DNA of 64,000 nucleotides, from NCBI RefSeq assembly GCF_006476065.1, contig NZ_ML636798.1, positions 1,872,207-1,936,206 on the forward strand, in the 5' to 3' direction. Under the pieces are notes generated by a model. That model did not search any database and was not told the DNA's origin. It saw only the letters and a program-made list of their open reading frames with translations. This DNA is from Cognatiluteimonas lumbrici. Lineage in GTDB: Bacteria > Pseudomonadota > Gammaproteobacteria > Xanthomonadales > Xanthomonadaceae. Shown here in pieces: positions 47,049-56,142 of the stretch; the stretch's first letter is position 1; each line of letters begins with the position of its first letter. The translations under genes and the position numbers were made by a program.

Positions 47049-47524
47049 GCCGCCAGCGCAATCCCTGGCTGCTGCCGGTGAGCATCCTCGCCGCGCTGCT
47101 GCTCGGCCTGCTGCCGCTGCCGGAAATGCTGCAGGCGCTGCGTCCGTACTGGCTGGCGCTGGTGCTGGTCTACTGGCTGATCGAGGCGCCCGAGCGCGCC
47201 GGCCTCGGGCTCGCCTTCCTGACCGGGCTGTGCGCGGACCTGGCCTTCGGCAGCATCCTCGGCGAGCAGGCGCTGCGGCTGGTGATCATGGCCTTCATCG
47301 TCGGCCGCTTCCGCGCCCAGCTCCGCTTCTTCCCGTTGTCGCAGCAGGCGCTGGCGATCGGCGGCCTGCTGCTCAACGACCGCGTGGTCGCCGCGGTGCT
47401 TCACCTGATGCTCGACGAGCCGCAACTGCCCGCGAGCTTCTGGTGGTCGCCGTTGACCGGCATGCTGCTGTGGCCGCCGGTGTTCGTGCTGCTCGACCGG
47501 TTCCGGCTCGGCGGCCGGGGCTGA
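47045..47524 (+). CDS. mreD: Rod-shape-determining membrane protein MreD
   Basis: 159 residues from a GTG overlapping the mreC stop. Four to five hydrophobic segments with 'PYWLALVLVYWLIEAP' and 'GLCADLAFGSILGEQAL', the MreD signature. It completes the elongasome core. Confidence 0.9.
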   Translation: MSRQRNPWLLPVSILAALLLGLLPLPEMLQALRPYWLALVLVYWLIEAPERAGLGLAFLTGLCADLAFGSILGEQALRLVIMAFIVGRFRAQLRFFPLSQQALAIGGLLLNDRVVAAVLHLMLDEPQLPASFWWSPLTGMLLWPPVFVLLDRFRLGGRG

Positions 47525-47528
47525 GCGC

Positions 47529-49442
47529 ATGCGCCCGCGCCGCCGACAGCTCAAGTCGCCCGCCGCGGAGGCCGCGCAGTTCCGCCGCCGCGCGCTGCTC
47601 GGCTTCGTGGTGGTGGTGGTGTCGCTGCTGGGCCTGGCCGGGTGGTACTACCGGCTGCAGGTGCTCGAGCACACCCGCTACGCGCTGCAGTCCGAGGCCA
47701 ACCGGCTGAAGCTGCGCCCGGTGCTGCCGGGGCGCGGACTGATCCTCGATCGCAAGGGCCGAGTACTGGCCGACAACGTGCCCGCGTACCGGCTCGACGT
47801 CACCCCGCTGGAGGCCGGGCCGCCCGGGGACTGGCTGCCGCAGCTGCGCCGGATCGTGGCCCTGGACGACGAGGCCGTCGCCCGGTTCGAGGAGGCGCGG
47901 CGCACCGGCAAGCGCTTCCGCCCGATCACGCTGAAGCCGCGGGTGGGGCCGGAGGAAGTCGCGCGCTTCGCGGTGGACCGCTGGCGCTTCCCCGGCGTCG
48001 AGCTCGTGCCCTACCTCAACCGGCGCTATCCGCACGGGCAGTTGCTGGCGCACGTGATCGGCTACGTCGGCCGCGTCGACGAGGACGACCTCGCGCAGCT
48101 GGGCGAGGGCGAACGCGCCTTCACCCACGTCGGCAAGACCGGCATCGAGCGCTACTACGACGAGATCCTGCGCGGGCGCATCGGATACGAGCAGGTCGAG
48201 ACCAACGTCGAGGGCCGCGCGCTGGCCACCGTCGGACGCGTGCCGGCGGTGCCGGGCACCGACCTGCGGCTGTCCATCGACCTCGACCTGCAACGGGCCA
48301 TGGTCACCGCGTTCGGCGACCACGACGGCTCGGCGGTGGCGGTGGACCCGCGCACCGGCGAGATCCTGGCGATGGTCAGCCTGCCGTCCTACGACCCCAA
48401 CCTGTTCGTCAACGGCATCTCGCACGCGGCCTACCGCGCGCTGATGGACAACCCGTCGCGGCCGCTGTTCAACCGCAACGTGCTCGGCGGGGGACCGCCG
48501 GGCTCGACGGTGAAGCCGTTCATGGCGCTGGCCGGGCTCGACAGCGGGCTGCGCACGCCGGAGGACCGCGTCATGTCCACCGGCGAATTCCACATCCCGG
48601 GCCAGCGCCGCGGCTACCGCGACTCGCACGCCGGCGGCCACGGCTGGACCGACCTGCGCAAGTCCATCGCCGCCTCGGTCAATACCTACTATTACCAGCT
48701 GGCGCTGGACATGGGCATCGAGCGGCTCGCGCAGTGGATGCGGCGCTACGGCTTCGGCCAGCGCACCGGCATCGACCTGGTCGGCGAGAGCGAGGGCATC
48801 GTGCCGTCGCCGGAGTGGAAGCGGCAGAACAGCCGCGAGCCCTGGTACACCGGCGAGACCGTGATCGCGGGCATCGGCCAGGGCTTCTGGAAGGCGACCA
48901 CGCTGCAGCTCGCGCGTGCGACCGCGGCGCTCGCCGACGACGGCCACCTGCGCCGGCTGCACTTGGCGAGCGAACGGCGCGACGGCTACGAGGCGCCGTG
49001 GCGACCGATGGCCCAGCCCGCGCCGGTGTCCATCAGCGACGACCCGCAGCACATGCAGGCGGTGCGCGAGGGCATGGAGATGACCATGCAGCCCGGCGGC
49101 ACCGGCTACTACTCGGCCGGGCGCGGCGCGCCGTACACCATCGCCGGCAAGACCGGCACCGCGCAGCGCGTCAGCCGCACCGGCTCGGTCAGCGTGGATC
49201 CGCACCAGTTGCCGCTGGCGCTGCGCCACCAGGCCTGGTTCATCGGCTACGCACCGGCGGACAAGCCGACCATCGCGGTCGCGGTCGCGGTCGAGCACGG
49301 TGGCTTCGGCTCGAGCACCGCGGCGCCGATCGCGCGCGCGGTGATGGACGCCTGGATCCTGGGACGCTCGCCGCAACCGGTGGCGCCGGCCGCGGGCCAG
49401 CAGGTGGTGTCGTTCGGCAACGTCGAGGGGCGCGTGCGATGA
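47529..49442 (+). CDS. mrdA: Penicillin-binding protein 2 (elongation transpeptidase)
   Basis: 637 residues. One N-terminal membrane segment (about 20-42), the pedestal (about 60-230: 'VLPGRGLILDRKGRVLADN'), and the transpeptidase domain with the SxxK Ser in 'GSTVKP', SxN as 'SVN' before 'TYYYQ' and 'KTGTAQ' near the C-terminus. ATG 4 bases after mreD. It cross-links lateral-wall peptidoglycan with RodA, encoded next; the stop overlaps the rodA ATG. Confidence 0.95.
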   Translation: MRPRRRQLKSPAAEAAQFRRRALLGFVVVVVSLLGLAGWYYRLQVLEHTRYALQSEANRLKLRPVLPGRGLILDRKGRVLADNVPAYRLDVTPLEAGPPGDWLPQLRRIVALDDEAVARFEEARRTGKRFRPITLKPRVGPEEVARFAVDRWRFPGVELVPYLNRRYPHGQLLAHVIGYVGRVDEDDLAQLGEGERAFTHVGKTGIERYYDEILRGRIGYEQVETNVEGRALATVGRVPAVPGTDLRLSIDLDLQRAMVTAFGDHDGSAVAVDPRTGEILAMVSLPSYDPNLFVNGISHAAYRALMDNPSRPLFNRNVLGGGPPGSTVKPFMALAGLDSGLRTPEDRVMSTGEFHIPGQRRGYRDSHAGGHGWTDLRKSIAASVNTYYYQLALDMGIERLAQWMRRYGFGQRTGIDLVGESEGIVPSPEWKRQNSREPWYTGETVIAGIGQGFWKATTLQLARATAALADDGHLRRLHLASERRDGYEAPWRPMAQPAPVSISDDPQHMQAVREGMEMTMQPGGTGYYSAGRGAPYTIAGKTGTAQRVSRTGSVSVDPHQLPLALRHQAWFIGYAPADKPTIAVAVAVEHGGFGSSTAAPIARAVMDAWILGRSPQPVAPAAGQQVVSFGNVEGRVR

Positions 49443-50551
49443 GCGCCATCCTGCGCTGGCTGTTCGACCTCGCCGCGCGCCTGCTGCGCACGCTGGACTG
49501 GCAGCTGTGCGCCGCGCTGTTCGCGTTGATGGGCATCGGCCTGGCGGTGCTGTACAGCGCCGGCGGCGGATCGAAGTCGCTGGTGGTCGCGCAGGCCGCG
49601 CGCTACGCGGTCGGCTTCGGCGCGCTGTGGGCGTTGTCGCGGATCCCGCCGCACCGCCTGCGCAACGCCACCCCCGCGGCCTACGTGCTGACCATCGTGC
49701 CGCTGCTGCTGGTGCTGGCGATCGGCACCGGCCGCCATGGCCGCCACTGGATCGACCTGGGCGTGTTCTTCTTCCAGCCAGCCGAACTGCTCAAGCTGAG
49801 CCTGCCGATGATGGTGGCGTGGTACCTCAACGGCGAGCCGCTGCCGCCGCGCTTCCGGGTGGTGCTGGTGGCGCTGGGCATCATCTTCGTGCCGACCGCG
49901 CTGATCCTGCTGCAGCCCGACTTCGGCACCGCGATGCTGGTCGCCGCGAGCGGCGCGTTCGTGCTGTTCCTGGCGGGGCTGTCGTGGTGGTGGTTCGGCG
50001 CCGCGTTCGCGGGCCTCGCGGCGGCCGCGCCGGCGGCGTGGTTCTGGGTGCTCAAGCCGTACCAGAAGGATCGCATCCTCACCTTCCTGGACCCGGAGTC
50101 GGATCCGCTCGGTGCCGGCTGGAACATCATCCAGTCGAAGATCGCGATCGGCGCCGGCGGGCTGACCGGGAAGGGCTGGCTGCAGGGCTCGCAGTCGCAC
50201 CTGGACTACCTGCCCGAGCACACCACCGACTTCATCTTCGCGGTGCTCAGCGAGGAGTTCGGCTGGGCCGGGGTGGCCACGGTGCTGGCGCTGTACCTGT
50301 TCATCATCGGCCGTTGCCTGTGGATCGCGGCCGAGGCGCGCGACGGCTATTCGCGCCTGCTCGCGGGCAGCCTCGGTTTGGCGCTGTTCGTGTACGTGAT
50401 CGTGAATGGGGGCATGATCTCCGGGCTGTTGCCGGTGGTGGGCGTGCCGATGCCGCTGCTCAGCTACGGCGGCACTTCTGCGGTGTCGCTGCTGGCCGGA
50501 ATGGGCGTGGTGATGGCGGTGCGCGCGCACAAGCCGATGCACGGGCATTAA
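49439..50551 (+). CDS. rodA: SEDS glycosyltransferase RodA
   Basis: 370 residues with ten hydrophobic segments. RodA polymerises lipid II for lateral-wall growth. 'FFQPAELLKLSLPMM', 'LQPDFGTAMLVAASG', 'SQSHLDYLPEHTTDFIFAV' and 'LPVVGVPMPLLSYGGTS' are the SEDS blocks in order. The ATG overlaps the mrdA stop (ATGA). Confidence 0.95.
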   Translation: MSAILRWLFDLAARLLRTLDWQLCAALFALMGIGLAVLYSAGGGSKSLVVAQAARYAVGFGALWALSRIPPHRLRNATPAAYVLTIVPLLLVLAIGTGRHGRHWIDLGVFFFQPAELLKLSLPMMVAWYLNGEPLPPRFRVVLVALGIIFVPTALILLQPDFGTAMLVAASGAFVLFLAGLSWWWFGAAFAGLAAAAPAAWFWVLKPYQKDRILTFLDPESDPLGAGWNIIQSKIAIGAGGLTGKGWLQGSQSHLDYLPEHTTDFIFAVLSEEFGWAGVATVLALYLFIIGRCLWIAAEARDGYSRLLAGSLGLALFVYVIVNGGMISGLLPVVGVPMPLLSYGGTSAVSLLAGMGVVMAVRAHKPMHGH

Positions 50552-50563
50552 GCGGCTGCGTGA

Positions 50564-50569
50564 TAACCT
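50564..50569 (+). promoter_or_regulatory. Possible -10 of mltB
   Basis: TAACCT (also readable as GATAAC at 50562) stands 7 bases before the ATG. A secondary promoter inside the cell-wall cluster. Confidence 0.25.
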
Positions 50570-50576
50570 CGTGAGC

Positions 50577-51725
50577 ATGAAGATCGCCCTGATTCCAGCG
50601 CTCGCGATGGCCTTGGCCGCGTGTGCCACGCCCGCCCCGCCGCCGCCCGCCGACACCGCCGTGGTGGCACCGGAACCGCCGCCCGCAGCCGGGCCCGGAC
50701 CGGTCGCGACGCCCGACGTGGATCCGCTGCCCGAGCCGCGCGACCGCCCACCGGCCCCGGCCGCGGTGACCGACCCGTCGTTGCCGCTGGAGCAGCGCCA
50801 GGCGAACTTCGTGGCCTACGCGGTCGAGCATTACGGCGCCGACGCCGACACCGTGCGCGCGGCGCTGGCCCAGGCCGAGTACAAGCAGTCGATCATCGAC
50901 GCGATCAGCCGTCCGGCGGAGAAGGTCCGCTCCTGGGCCGACTACCGCCCGATCTTCATGACCGATGCGCGCATCTCCGGCGGCCAGGCCTTCTACCGCG
51001 AGCACCGCGAGGCGCTGGAGCGGGTCGCCGCGGACAGCGGCGTGCCGGCCGAGTACATCGTCGCGATCATCGGGGTGGAAACCAGCTACGGGCGCATCAC
51101 CGGCAACTACCGCGTGCTCGACGCGCTGACCACGTTGGCCTTCCACTATCCGAAGCGGGCGCCGTTCTTCGCCGCCGAGCTCGCGCACCTGTTCGCGCTG
51201 TCGCGGGAAGAGGGGCTGGACATCGCGACCATCAAGGGCAGCTACGCCGGCGCCATGGGCTGGGGCCAGTTCATGCCGTCGAGCTACCGCATCTGGGGCA
51301 AGGACGGCGACGGCGACGGCCGCCGCGACCTGCTCGGCGACACCAACGACATCTTCGCCTCCATCGCCAACTACTTCGCCGACCACGGCTGGCAGCGCGG
51401 GCAACCGGTGGCGGCGCGCGCCGACCGCGACCCGGGCGCGCGCGACCTGGCGCCGGATTCGCCGAAGCCGCAGTGGACGCTGTCCGAGCTCGCGGCGATG
51501 GGCTACTCGGTGCGCCCGGGCGAGCCGGTCCCGGGCGATGCCGGGCCGCGCGCGACCCTGGTGGCCTTCGACGGCGCCGACGGCCGCGAGTACTGGATCG
51601 GCTACCGCAACTTCTACGTGATCACCCGCTACAACCACTCGCCGATGTACGCGATGGCCGTGCACCAGCTGGCGCAGGCGATCCGCGACGGCGTCGGCGC
51701 GCCGCCGGGAGCCGCCGGCGCATGA
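50577..51725 (+). CDS. mltB: Membrane-bound lytic transglycosylase B
   Basis: 382 residues from the ATG; a GTG 6 bases earlier is possible. Lipobox 'LAAC' (C16) makes it an outer-membrane lipoprotein. The catalytic Glu is in 'IIGVETSYGRITGNYRVLDAL', with 'AGAMGWGQFMPSSYR' downstream, the MltB pattern. It cleaves glycan strands to 1,6-anhydromuramyl products. The Pro-rich linker (20-55) spans from membrane to domain. The stop overlaps the rlpA ATG. Confidence 0.92.
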   Translation: MKIALIPALAMALAACATPAPPPPADTAVVAPEPPPAAGPGPVATPDVDPLPEPRDRPPAPAAVTDPSLPLEQRQANFVAYAVEHYGADADTVRAALAQAEYKQSIIDAISRPAEKVRSWADYRPIFMTDARISGGQAFYREHREALERVAADSGVPAEYIVAIIGVETSYGRITGNYRVLDALTTLAFHYPKRAPFFAAELAHLFALSREEGLDIATIKGSYAGAMGWGQFMPSSYRIWGKDGDGDGRRDLLGDTNDIFASIANYFADHGWQRGQPVAARADRDPGARDLAPDSPKPQWTLSELAAMGYSVRPGEPVPGDAGPRATLVAFDGADGREYWIGYRNFYVITRYNHSPMYAMAVHQLAQAIRDGVGAPPGAAGA

Positions 51726-52852
51726 GCGCCGCGCGCTGCGCGCGACTGCTGGTGGCGGCCTGCGCGGCCGCAGGCATCGCGGCCTGCGGCAGCACGCCAC
51801 CGAAGCCGCCGCCGCCCGGGACCAAGGTGGTGGTCGAGAACCACGGCACCGCCGGCAAGCGCAGCAACCCGCCGCGCCGCTCGCCGTATCCGCCGGCGCA
51901 GGAAGACCTGTCCAAGCGCGGCAACTACGTCGCCGGCGGCCTGTACGCGCCGGGCGTGAAGGACAGCGCGCCGGAAGGCGGCATCCCCGACGTGCACCTG
52001 ATCCCGGAGCCGGAAGTGCGCGCCGAGCCGCGCTCGAAGTACGGCAACCGCTCGCCCTACAAGGTGCTCGGCAAGAGCTACTACGTGCGCGACAGCGCCG
52101 AGGGCTACGACGAGGTCGGCATCGCCTCCTATTACGGCAGCAAGTTCCATGGCCGCCGCACCTCGAGCCTGGAGGTGTACGACATGTACGCGTTCACGGC
52201 CGCGCACAAGACGCTGCCGCTGCCCAGCTACGCGCGCGTGACCAACCTTGGCAACGGGCAGTCGGTGGTGGTGCGCGTCAACGACCGCGGACCGTTCCAC
52301 GACGGCCGCATCATCGATCTCAGCTACGCCGCGGCGGTGAAGCTGGGCGTGGACCGCGCCGGCACCGCGCGCGTGCGCGTGGTCGGCCTGAGCCCGGGCG
52401 AGAACGCGCGCGTCGAGCACGACGCGGTGGCCGCCGCCGTGCAGGAGGCGCCACGGCCCGCCGCGGTCGAGCCGCTGCCGGAGTCGCCGATGGACGCGCT
52501 GGTCGGCGAGCTGCCGGCGCAACTGGTCGCCAGCGCCACCCCGGTCGCCGGCGGCCCGAGCGCGGCCCCGCCCACCCCCGCGCCCACCCCCGCGCCCGCG
52601 CCCGCGCAGCCGCCGGTCGCGCCGGGCGTCGAATTCCAGGTCGCCAGCTTCGGCAGCCGCGAGAACGCGGAGCGCGCGCTGGCCGTGCTCGCGGGGGCCG
52701 GCATCGACGGCGCCCGCCTGCTCGACGCCGATGCCGGCGGCCGCCGCGTCTGGCGCCTGCGCGTGGGCCCGGTCGCCGAATCCGCGGCCGACGCCCTCGC
52801 CGCGCGCATCAGCGGGCTCGGCTTCGGCCAGCCCCAGCCCGTGCGCGAGTAG
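51722..52852 (+). CDS. rlpA: RlpA septal lytic transglycosylase lipoprotein with SPOR domain
   Basis: 376 residues. Lipobox 'IAAC' (C22). The double-psi beta-barrel (about 120-225) carries 'GIASYYGSKFHGRRTSS' and 'RVNDRGPFHDGRIIDLSYAAA', with the catalytic Asp in 'NDRGPF'. A Pro-rich stretch (about 275-300) leads to a C-terminal SPOR domain (about 305-375) that binds denuded glycan at the septum. The lipoprotein works on peptidoglycan without stem peptides. ATG overlaps the mltB stop. Confidence 0.9.
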   Translation: MSAARCARLLVAACAAAGIAACGSTPPKPPPPGTKVVVENHGTAGKRSNPPRRSPYPPAQEDLSKRGNYVAGGLYAPGVKDSAPEGGIPDVHLIPEPEVRAEPRSKYGNRSPYKVLGKSYYVRDSAEGYDEVGIASYYGSKFHGRRTSSLEVYDMYAFTAAHKTLPLPSYARVTNLGNGQSVVVRVNDRGPFHDGRIIDLSYAAAVKLGVDRAGTARVRVVGLSPGENARVEHDAVAAAVQEAPRPAAVEPLPESPMDALVGELPAQLVASATPVAGGPSAAPPTPAPTPAPAPAQPPVAPGVEFQVASFGSRENAERALAVLAGAGIDGARLLDADAGGRRVWRLRVGPVAESAADALAARISGLGFGQPQPVRE

Positions 52853-52900
52853 ACTTTCCCTTTCGCTCCACGCATTCCGTCCAGAAGAAGAGCCGTTGTC

Positions 52901-54124
52901 TTGAAGAAAACTGCCGCCACCCTCGTCCTCGCCCTTGCTGCGACATTCACCGCGGCCACCGGGATCGCCGTTGCCCAGGACCAGCCGCCCCAGCCGTCGA
53001 AGCCGCAGCCGGCCGCGCTGAGCGAGACGCTGCCGATCCCGCCGGCGCCGGTGCCGGGCAAGGCCGCGGCCTGGGTGCTGATGGATTACGCCACCGGCCA
53101 GGTACTCGCCGGCGAGAACATCCATGCGCGCCGCGAGCCGGCCAGCATCACCAAGGTCATGACCTCGTACGTGATCGCCGCGGAAATGGCCGCCGGCAAG
53201 ATCAGCGAGGACGACGAGGTGATGATGAGCGAGCACGCCTGGCGGACCGGCGGCGCCGGCACCGACGGCAGCTACAGCGGCTTCCCGGTCAACAAGACCG
53301 CGCCGCTGGTGCAGATGGAGAAGGGCATGGTGGTGCAGTCCGGCAACGACGCCGCGATCGCGCTCGCCGAGCACGTCGCCGGCAGCGAGGAGGCCTTCGC
53401 CGCGCTGATGAACGCCTACGCGAAGCGCATCGGCATGGAGAACACCCACTTCGTCAATCCGCACGGCCTGCCGCACGAGGACCACTACTCCACCGCCTAC
53501 GACCTGGCGCTGCTCGGCCGCGCGCTGATCCGCGACTACCCGAAGGCGTACTCGTACAACAGCATCAAGGAATTCACCGTCGGCCCGATCACCCAGCCCA
53601 ACCGCAACGTGCTGCTGTGGCGCGACAAGTCGGTGGACGGGATCAAGACCGGCCACACCAACGCCGCCGGCTACTGCCTGATGGCGTCGGCCAAGCGCGG
53701 CGACCAGCGCCTGATCTCGGTGGTGCTCGGCGACACCAGCGAGAACCAGCGCGCGGTGCATTCGCAGGCGCTGCTCAACTGGGGCTTCCGCTTCTACGAG
53801 ACCCACAAGCTGTACGACGCCGGGCAGGCGGTGGCCACGCAGAAGCTGTGGAAGGGCCAGGCCAACGAAGTCAGGCTGGGCGTGGCCGAGCCGCTCCTGG
53901 TCAGCACGCCGCGCGGCAAGTACGAACAGCTCAAGCCGACCATGGACGTGCCGCAGACCCTGGTCGCGCCGATCGCCAAGGGCCAGCGGATCGGCACGGT
54001 GAAGGTGTCGCTGGACGGCAAGGTGGTCGCCGAACGGCCGCTGGTGGCGCTGGAGGCGGTCGAGGAAGCGGGTTTCTTCAAGCGCCTGTGGCACGAGTTC
54101 CTGATGTGGTGGAACTCCCTGTAG
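52901..54124 (+). CDS. dacA: D-alanyl-D-alanine carboxypeptidase (PBP5/6)
   Basis: 407 residues from a TTG. Signal peptide ending 'AVAQ'. The penicillin-binding domain has SxxK 'SITK', SxN 'SGND' and 'KTGH'; a beta-sandwich domain (about 310-380) follows and the C-terminus '[16 protein letters not shown]' is the amphipathic membrane anchor. It trims pentapeptides. The TAG stop forms the start of the palindromic repeat at 54121. Confidence 0.94.
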   Translation: MKKTAATLVLALAATFTAATGIAVAQDQPPQPSKPQPAALSETLPIPPAPVPGKAAAWVLMDYATGQVLAGENIHARREPASITKVMTSYVIAAEMAAGKISEDDEVMMSEHAWRTGGAGTDGSYSGFPVNKTAPLVQMEKGMVVQSGNDAAIALAEHVAGSEEAFAALMNAYAKRIGMENTHFVNPHGLPHEDHYSTAYDLALLGRALIRDYPKAYSYNSIKEFTVGPITQPNRNVLLWRDKSVDGIKTGHTNAAGYCLMASAKRGDQRLISVVLGDTSENQRAVHSQALLNWGFRFYETHKLYDAGQAVATQKLWKGQANEVRLGVAEPLLVSTPRGKYEQLKPTMDVPQTLVAPIAKGQRIGTVKVSLDGKVVAERPLVALEAVEEAGFFKRLWHEFLMWWNSL

Positions 54125-54147
54125 GAGCGGCGCTCGCGCCGCGACCA
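54121..54147. repeat. REP-like element between dacA and ybeD
   Basis: GTAGGAGCGGCGCTCGCGCCGCGACC, preceded by T at 54120. The TAG is the dacA stop codon. It separates dacA from ybeD without breaking the operon. Confidence 0.85.
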
Positions 54148-54153
54148 ATCCAT

Positions 54154-54432
54154 ATGGAAATCAAATCCGACAATCCGGAACACGGCTTCCAGTTCCCCGG
54201 CGAGTTCGAGATCACCGCGATGGGCCCGGCCGGCACCGGCCTGGAGGAGATCATCCCGTCGCTGCTCGAGGCCGCGGACCTGGCGGTGCTGCGCGAGACC
54301 GTGAGCACGCGCGAGTCCAGCGGCGGCAAGTTCGTCTCCGTGCGGGTGAGCTTCCGCGCCGAGTCGCGCGAGCAGTACGAAGTGGCGCACGCGGTGCTGC
54401 GCGAACACCCCGAAGTGAAGTGGACGCTGTAG
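54154..54432 (+). CDS. ybeD: DUF493 family protein YbeD
   Basis: 92 residues, an alpha/beta small protein with '[11 protein letters not shown]' and '[18 protein letters not shown]'. Always linked to lipB in gammaproteobacteria; a regulatory role in lipoate or phosphoserine metabolism has been suggested but not shown. It starts within 10 bases of the repeat. Its 3' end overlaps lipB by 13 bases. Confidence 0.88.
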   Translation: MEIKSDNPEHGFQFPGEFEITAMGPAGTGLEEIIPSLLEAADLAVLRETVSTRESSGGKFVSVRVSFRAESREQYEVAHAVLREHPEVKWTL

Positions 54433-55082
54433 CGGGCCGCCGCGACTGCCTGGTCCGCGACCTCGGCAGGCAGCCGTACGAGCCGGTGTGGCGGGCGATG
54501 CAGCGCTTCACCGACGCGCGCACCGAGGCCACCCCCGACGAGCTGTGGCTGGTCGAGCACGATCCCGTGTTCACCCTCGGCCAGGCCGGCCGTCCCGAGC
54601 ACGTGCTGGCCGCCGGCGACATCCCGGTGGTCCGCGTTGACCGCGGCGGCCAGGTCACCTACCACGGGCCCGGCCAGATCGTGGCCTACCCGCTGCTGGA
54701 CCTGCGCCGGCTGAAACTCGGCGTGCGCGACTACGTCTGCCGCATCGAGCAGGCGGTGATCGATACCCTGGCCGAGTGGAACATCGAGGGCCGGCGCCGC
54801 GACGGCGCGCCCGGCGTCTACGTCAACGGCGCCAAGGTCGCCGCGCTCGGCATCCGCGTGCGCCGCGGCTGCTGCTTCCACGGCCTGGCCTTCAACATCG
54901 CCATGGACCTGGAGCCCTTCCACCGCATCAATCCCTGCGGCTACGCCGGGCTGGAGGTGGTGGCGATGGCGGACCTGGGCGGTCCCGGCAGCGTCGAGGC
55001 GGTGAAGCCGGTGCTGCTGGCGGCGATGGGCGAGGCCCTGGGCCTGCGCCCGGTGCCCGCCGATGCGACAATGGCGGCATGA
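54420..55082 (+). CDS. lipB: Octanoyl-ACP:protein N-octanoyltransferase LipB
   Basis: 220 residues, GTG start inside ybeD. It transfers octanoate from ACP to lipoyl domains. '[12 protein letters not shown]' (76-87) binds the acyl group, and the catalytic pair is K139 ('NGAKVAALG') and C173 ('INPCGY'). The stop overlaps the lipA ATG. Confidence 0.94.
   Translation: MDAVAGRRDCLVRDLGRQPYEPVWRAMQRFTDARTEATPDELWLVEHDPVFTLGQAGRPEHVLAAGDIPVVRVDRGGQVTYHGPGQIVAYPLLDLRRLKLGVRDYVCRIEQAVIDTLAEWNIEGRRRDGAPGVYVNGAKVAALGIRVRRGCCFHGLAFNIAMDLEPFHRINPCGYAGLEVVAMADLGGPGSVEAVKPVLLAAMGEALGLRPVPADATMAA
55067..55072 (+). promoter_or_regulatory. -10-like hexamer before lipA
   Basis: GACAAT ends 6 bases before the lipA ATG, inside lipB. 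Same spacing as the other leaderless candidates. Coincidence is possible because the bases are coding. Confidence 0.2.
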
Positions 55083-56062
55083 GCAAGGCCATCCCGATCA
55101 CCACCCTGGAGCCGGCCAGCCTCGAGCCCGGCGCGCGCCAGGTCGCGGCCGACAAGATCGCGCGTTCGCCGGTGCAGTTCGCCGACGCGCCGGTGCTGCG
55201 CAAGCCGTCCTGGATCCGGGTCCGGATACCGTCCGGCAACGCCGTGCAGAAGCTCAAGGAGAAGCTGCGCGCGAACCGCCTGGTGACGGTGTGCGAGGAG
55301 GCGAGCTGCCCGAACATCCACGAGTGCTTCGGCCACGGCACCGCCACCTTCATGATCCTCGGCGAGGTCTGCACCCGCCGCTGCTCGTTCTGCGACGTCG
55401 CCCACGGCCGCCCGAAGCCGCCGGACCCGGCCGAGCCGCTGCACCTGGCGCAGACGGTCAAGGACATGGGCCTGAAGTACGTGGTGGTCACCAGCGTGGA
55501 CCGCGACGACCTGCGCGACGGTGGCGCCGGCCACTTCGTGGACTGCATCACCGCCATCCGCGAGATGAGCCCGGGCACGAAGATCGAGATCCTGACCCCG
55601 GACTTCCGCGGCAAGGGCCGCATGGAGCGCGCGCTGGAGATCCTGGCCGCGAACCCGCCGGACGTGTTCAACCACAACATCGAGACCGTGCCCGACCTGT
55701 ACCGGAACGTGCGCCCGGGCGCGGACTACCAGTGGTCGCTGACCCTGCTCCGGAAGTTCAAGCAGCAGCACCCCGGGATCCCGACCAAGTCCGGGATCAT
55801 GCTCGGCCTCGGCGAGACCCTGGAGCAGGTCCACCAGACCCTGCGCGACCTGCGCGCCCACGACGTGGACATGGTCACCATCGGCCAGTACCTGCAGCCC
55901 AGCCCCCACCACCATCCGGTCCTGCGCTACTGGACCCCGGACGAGTACAAGGCGCTGGAGGCGTTCGGCATGGGCCTGGGCTTCAGCCACGTGGCCTCCG
56001 GGCCCATGGTCCGTTCGTCATACCATGCCGATCGGCAGGCGGCAGAGGCCGGCGCCGCGTAG
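55079..56062 (+). CDS. lipA: Lipoyl synthase (radical SAM)
   Basis: 327 residues. It inserts two sulfurs into octanoyl groups. The radical SAM cluster is 'CTRRCSFC' (C98, C102, C105), and the auxiliary cluster ligands are C72, C77 and C83 in '[13 protein letters not shown]'. The C-terminal 'RSSYHAD' holds the Ser that also binds the auxiliary cluster. The ATG overlaps the lipB stop. Ends the rod-shape/lipoate run. Confidence 0.96.
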   Translation: MSKAIPITTLEPASLEPGARQVAADKIARSPVQFADAPVLRKPSWIRVRIPSGNAVQKLKEKLRANRLVTVCEEASCPNIHECFGHGTATFMILGEVCTRRCSFCDVAHGRPKPPDPAEPLHLAQTVKDMGLKYVVVTSVDRDDLRDGGAGHFVDCITAIREMSPGTKIEILTPDFRGKGRMERALEILAANPPDVFNHNIETVPDLYRNVRPGADYQWSLTLLRKFKQQHPGIPTKSGIMLGLGETLEQVHQTLRDLRAHDVDMVTIGQYLQPSPHHHPVLRYWTPDEYKALEAFGMGLGFSHVASGPMVRSSYHADRQAAEAGAA

Positions 56063-56067
56063 CAAGC

Positions 56068-56092
56068 TGTGGGAGCGGCGGAAGCCGCGATC
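56068..56092. repeat. Short REP-like element after lipA
   Basis: TGTGGGAGCGGCGGAAGCCGCGATC. GCGGC/GCCGC form a small stem. It is a shorter member of the TGTGGGAG class. Confidence 0.7.
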
Positions 56093-56130
56093 GGGCAGCC
56101 ACTGTTCACCTCACGCCTTTGCCGGGCAGG

Positions 56131-56136
56131 TAGAGT
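56131..56136 (+). promoter_or_regulatory. -10 hexamer of prc, leaderless configuration
   Basis: TAGAGT ends 6 bases before the prc ATG. No Shine-Dalgarno lies between. Confidence 0.4.
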
Positions 56137-56142
56137 CGAGCC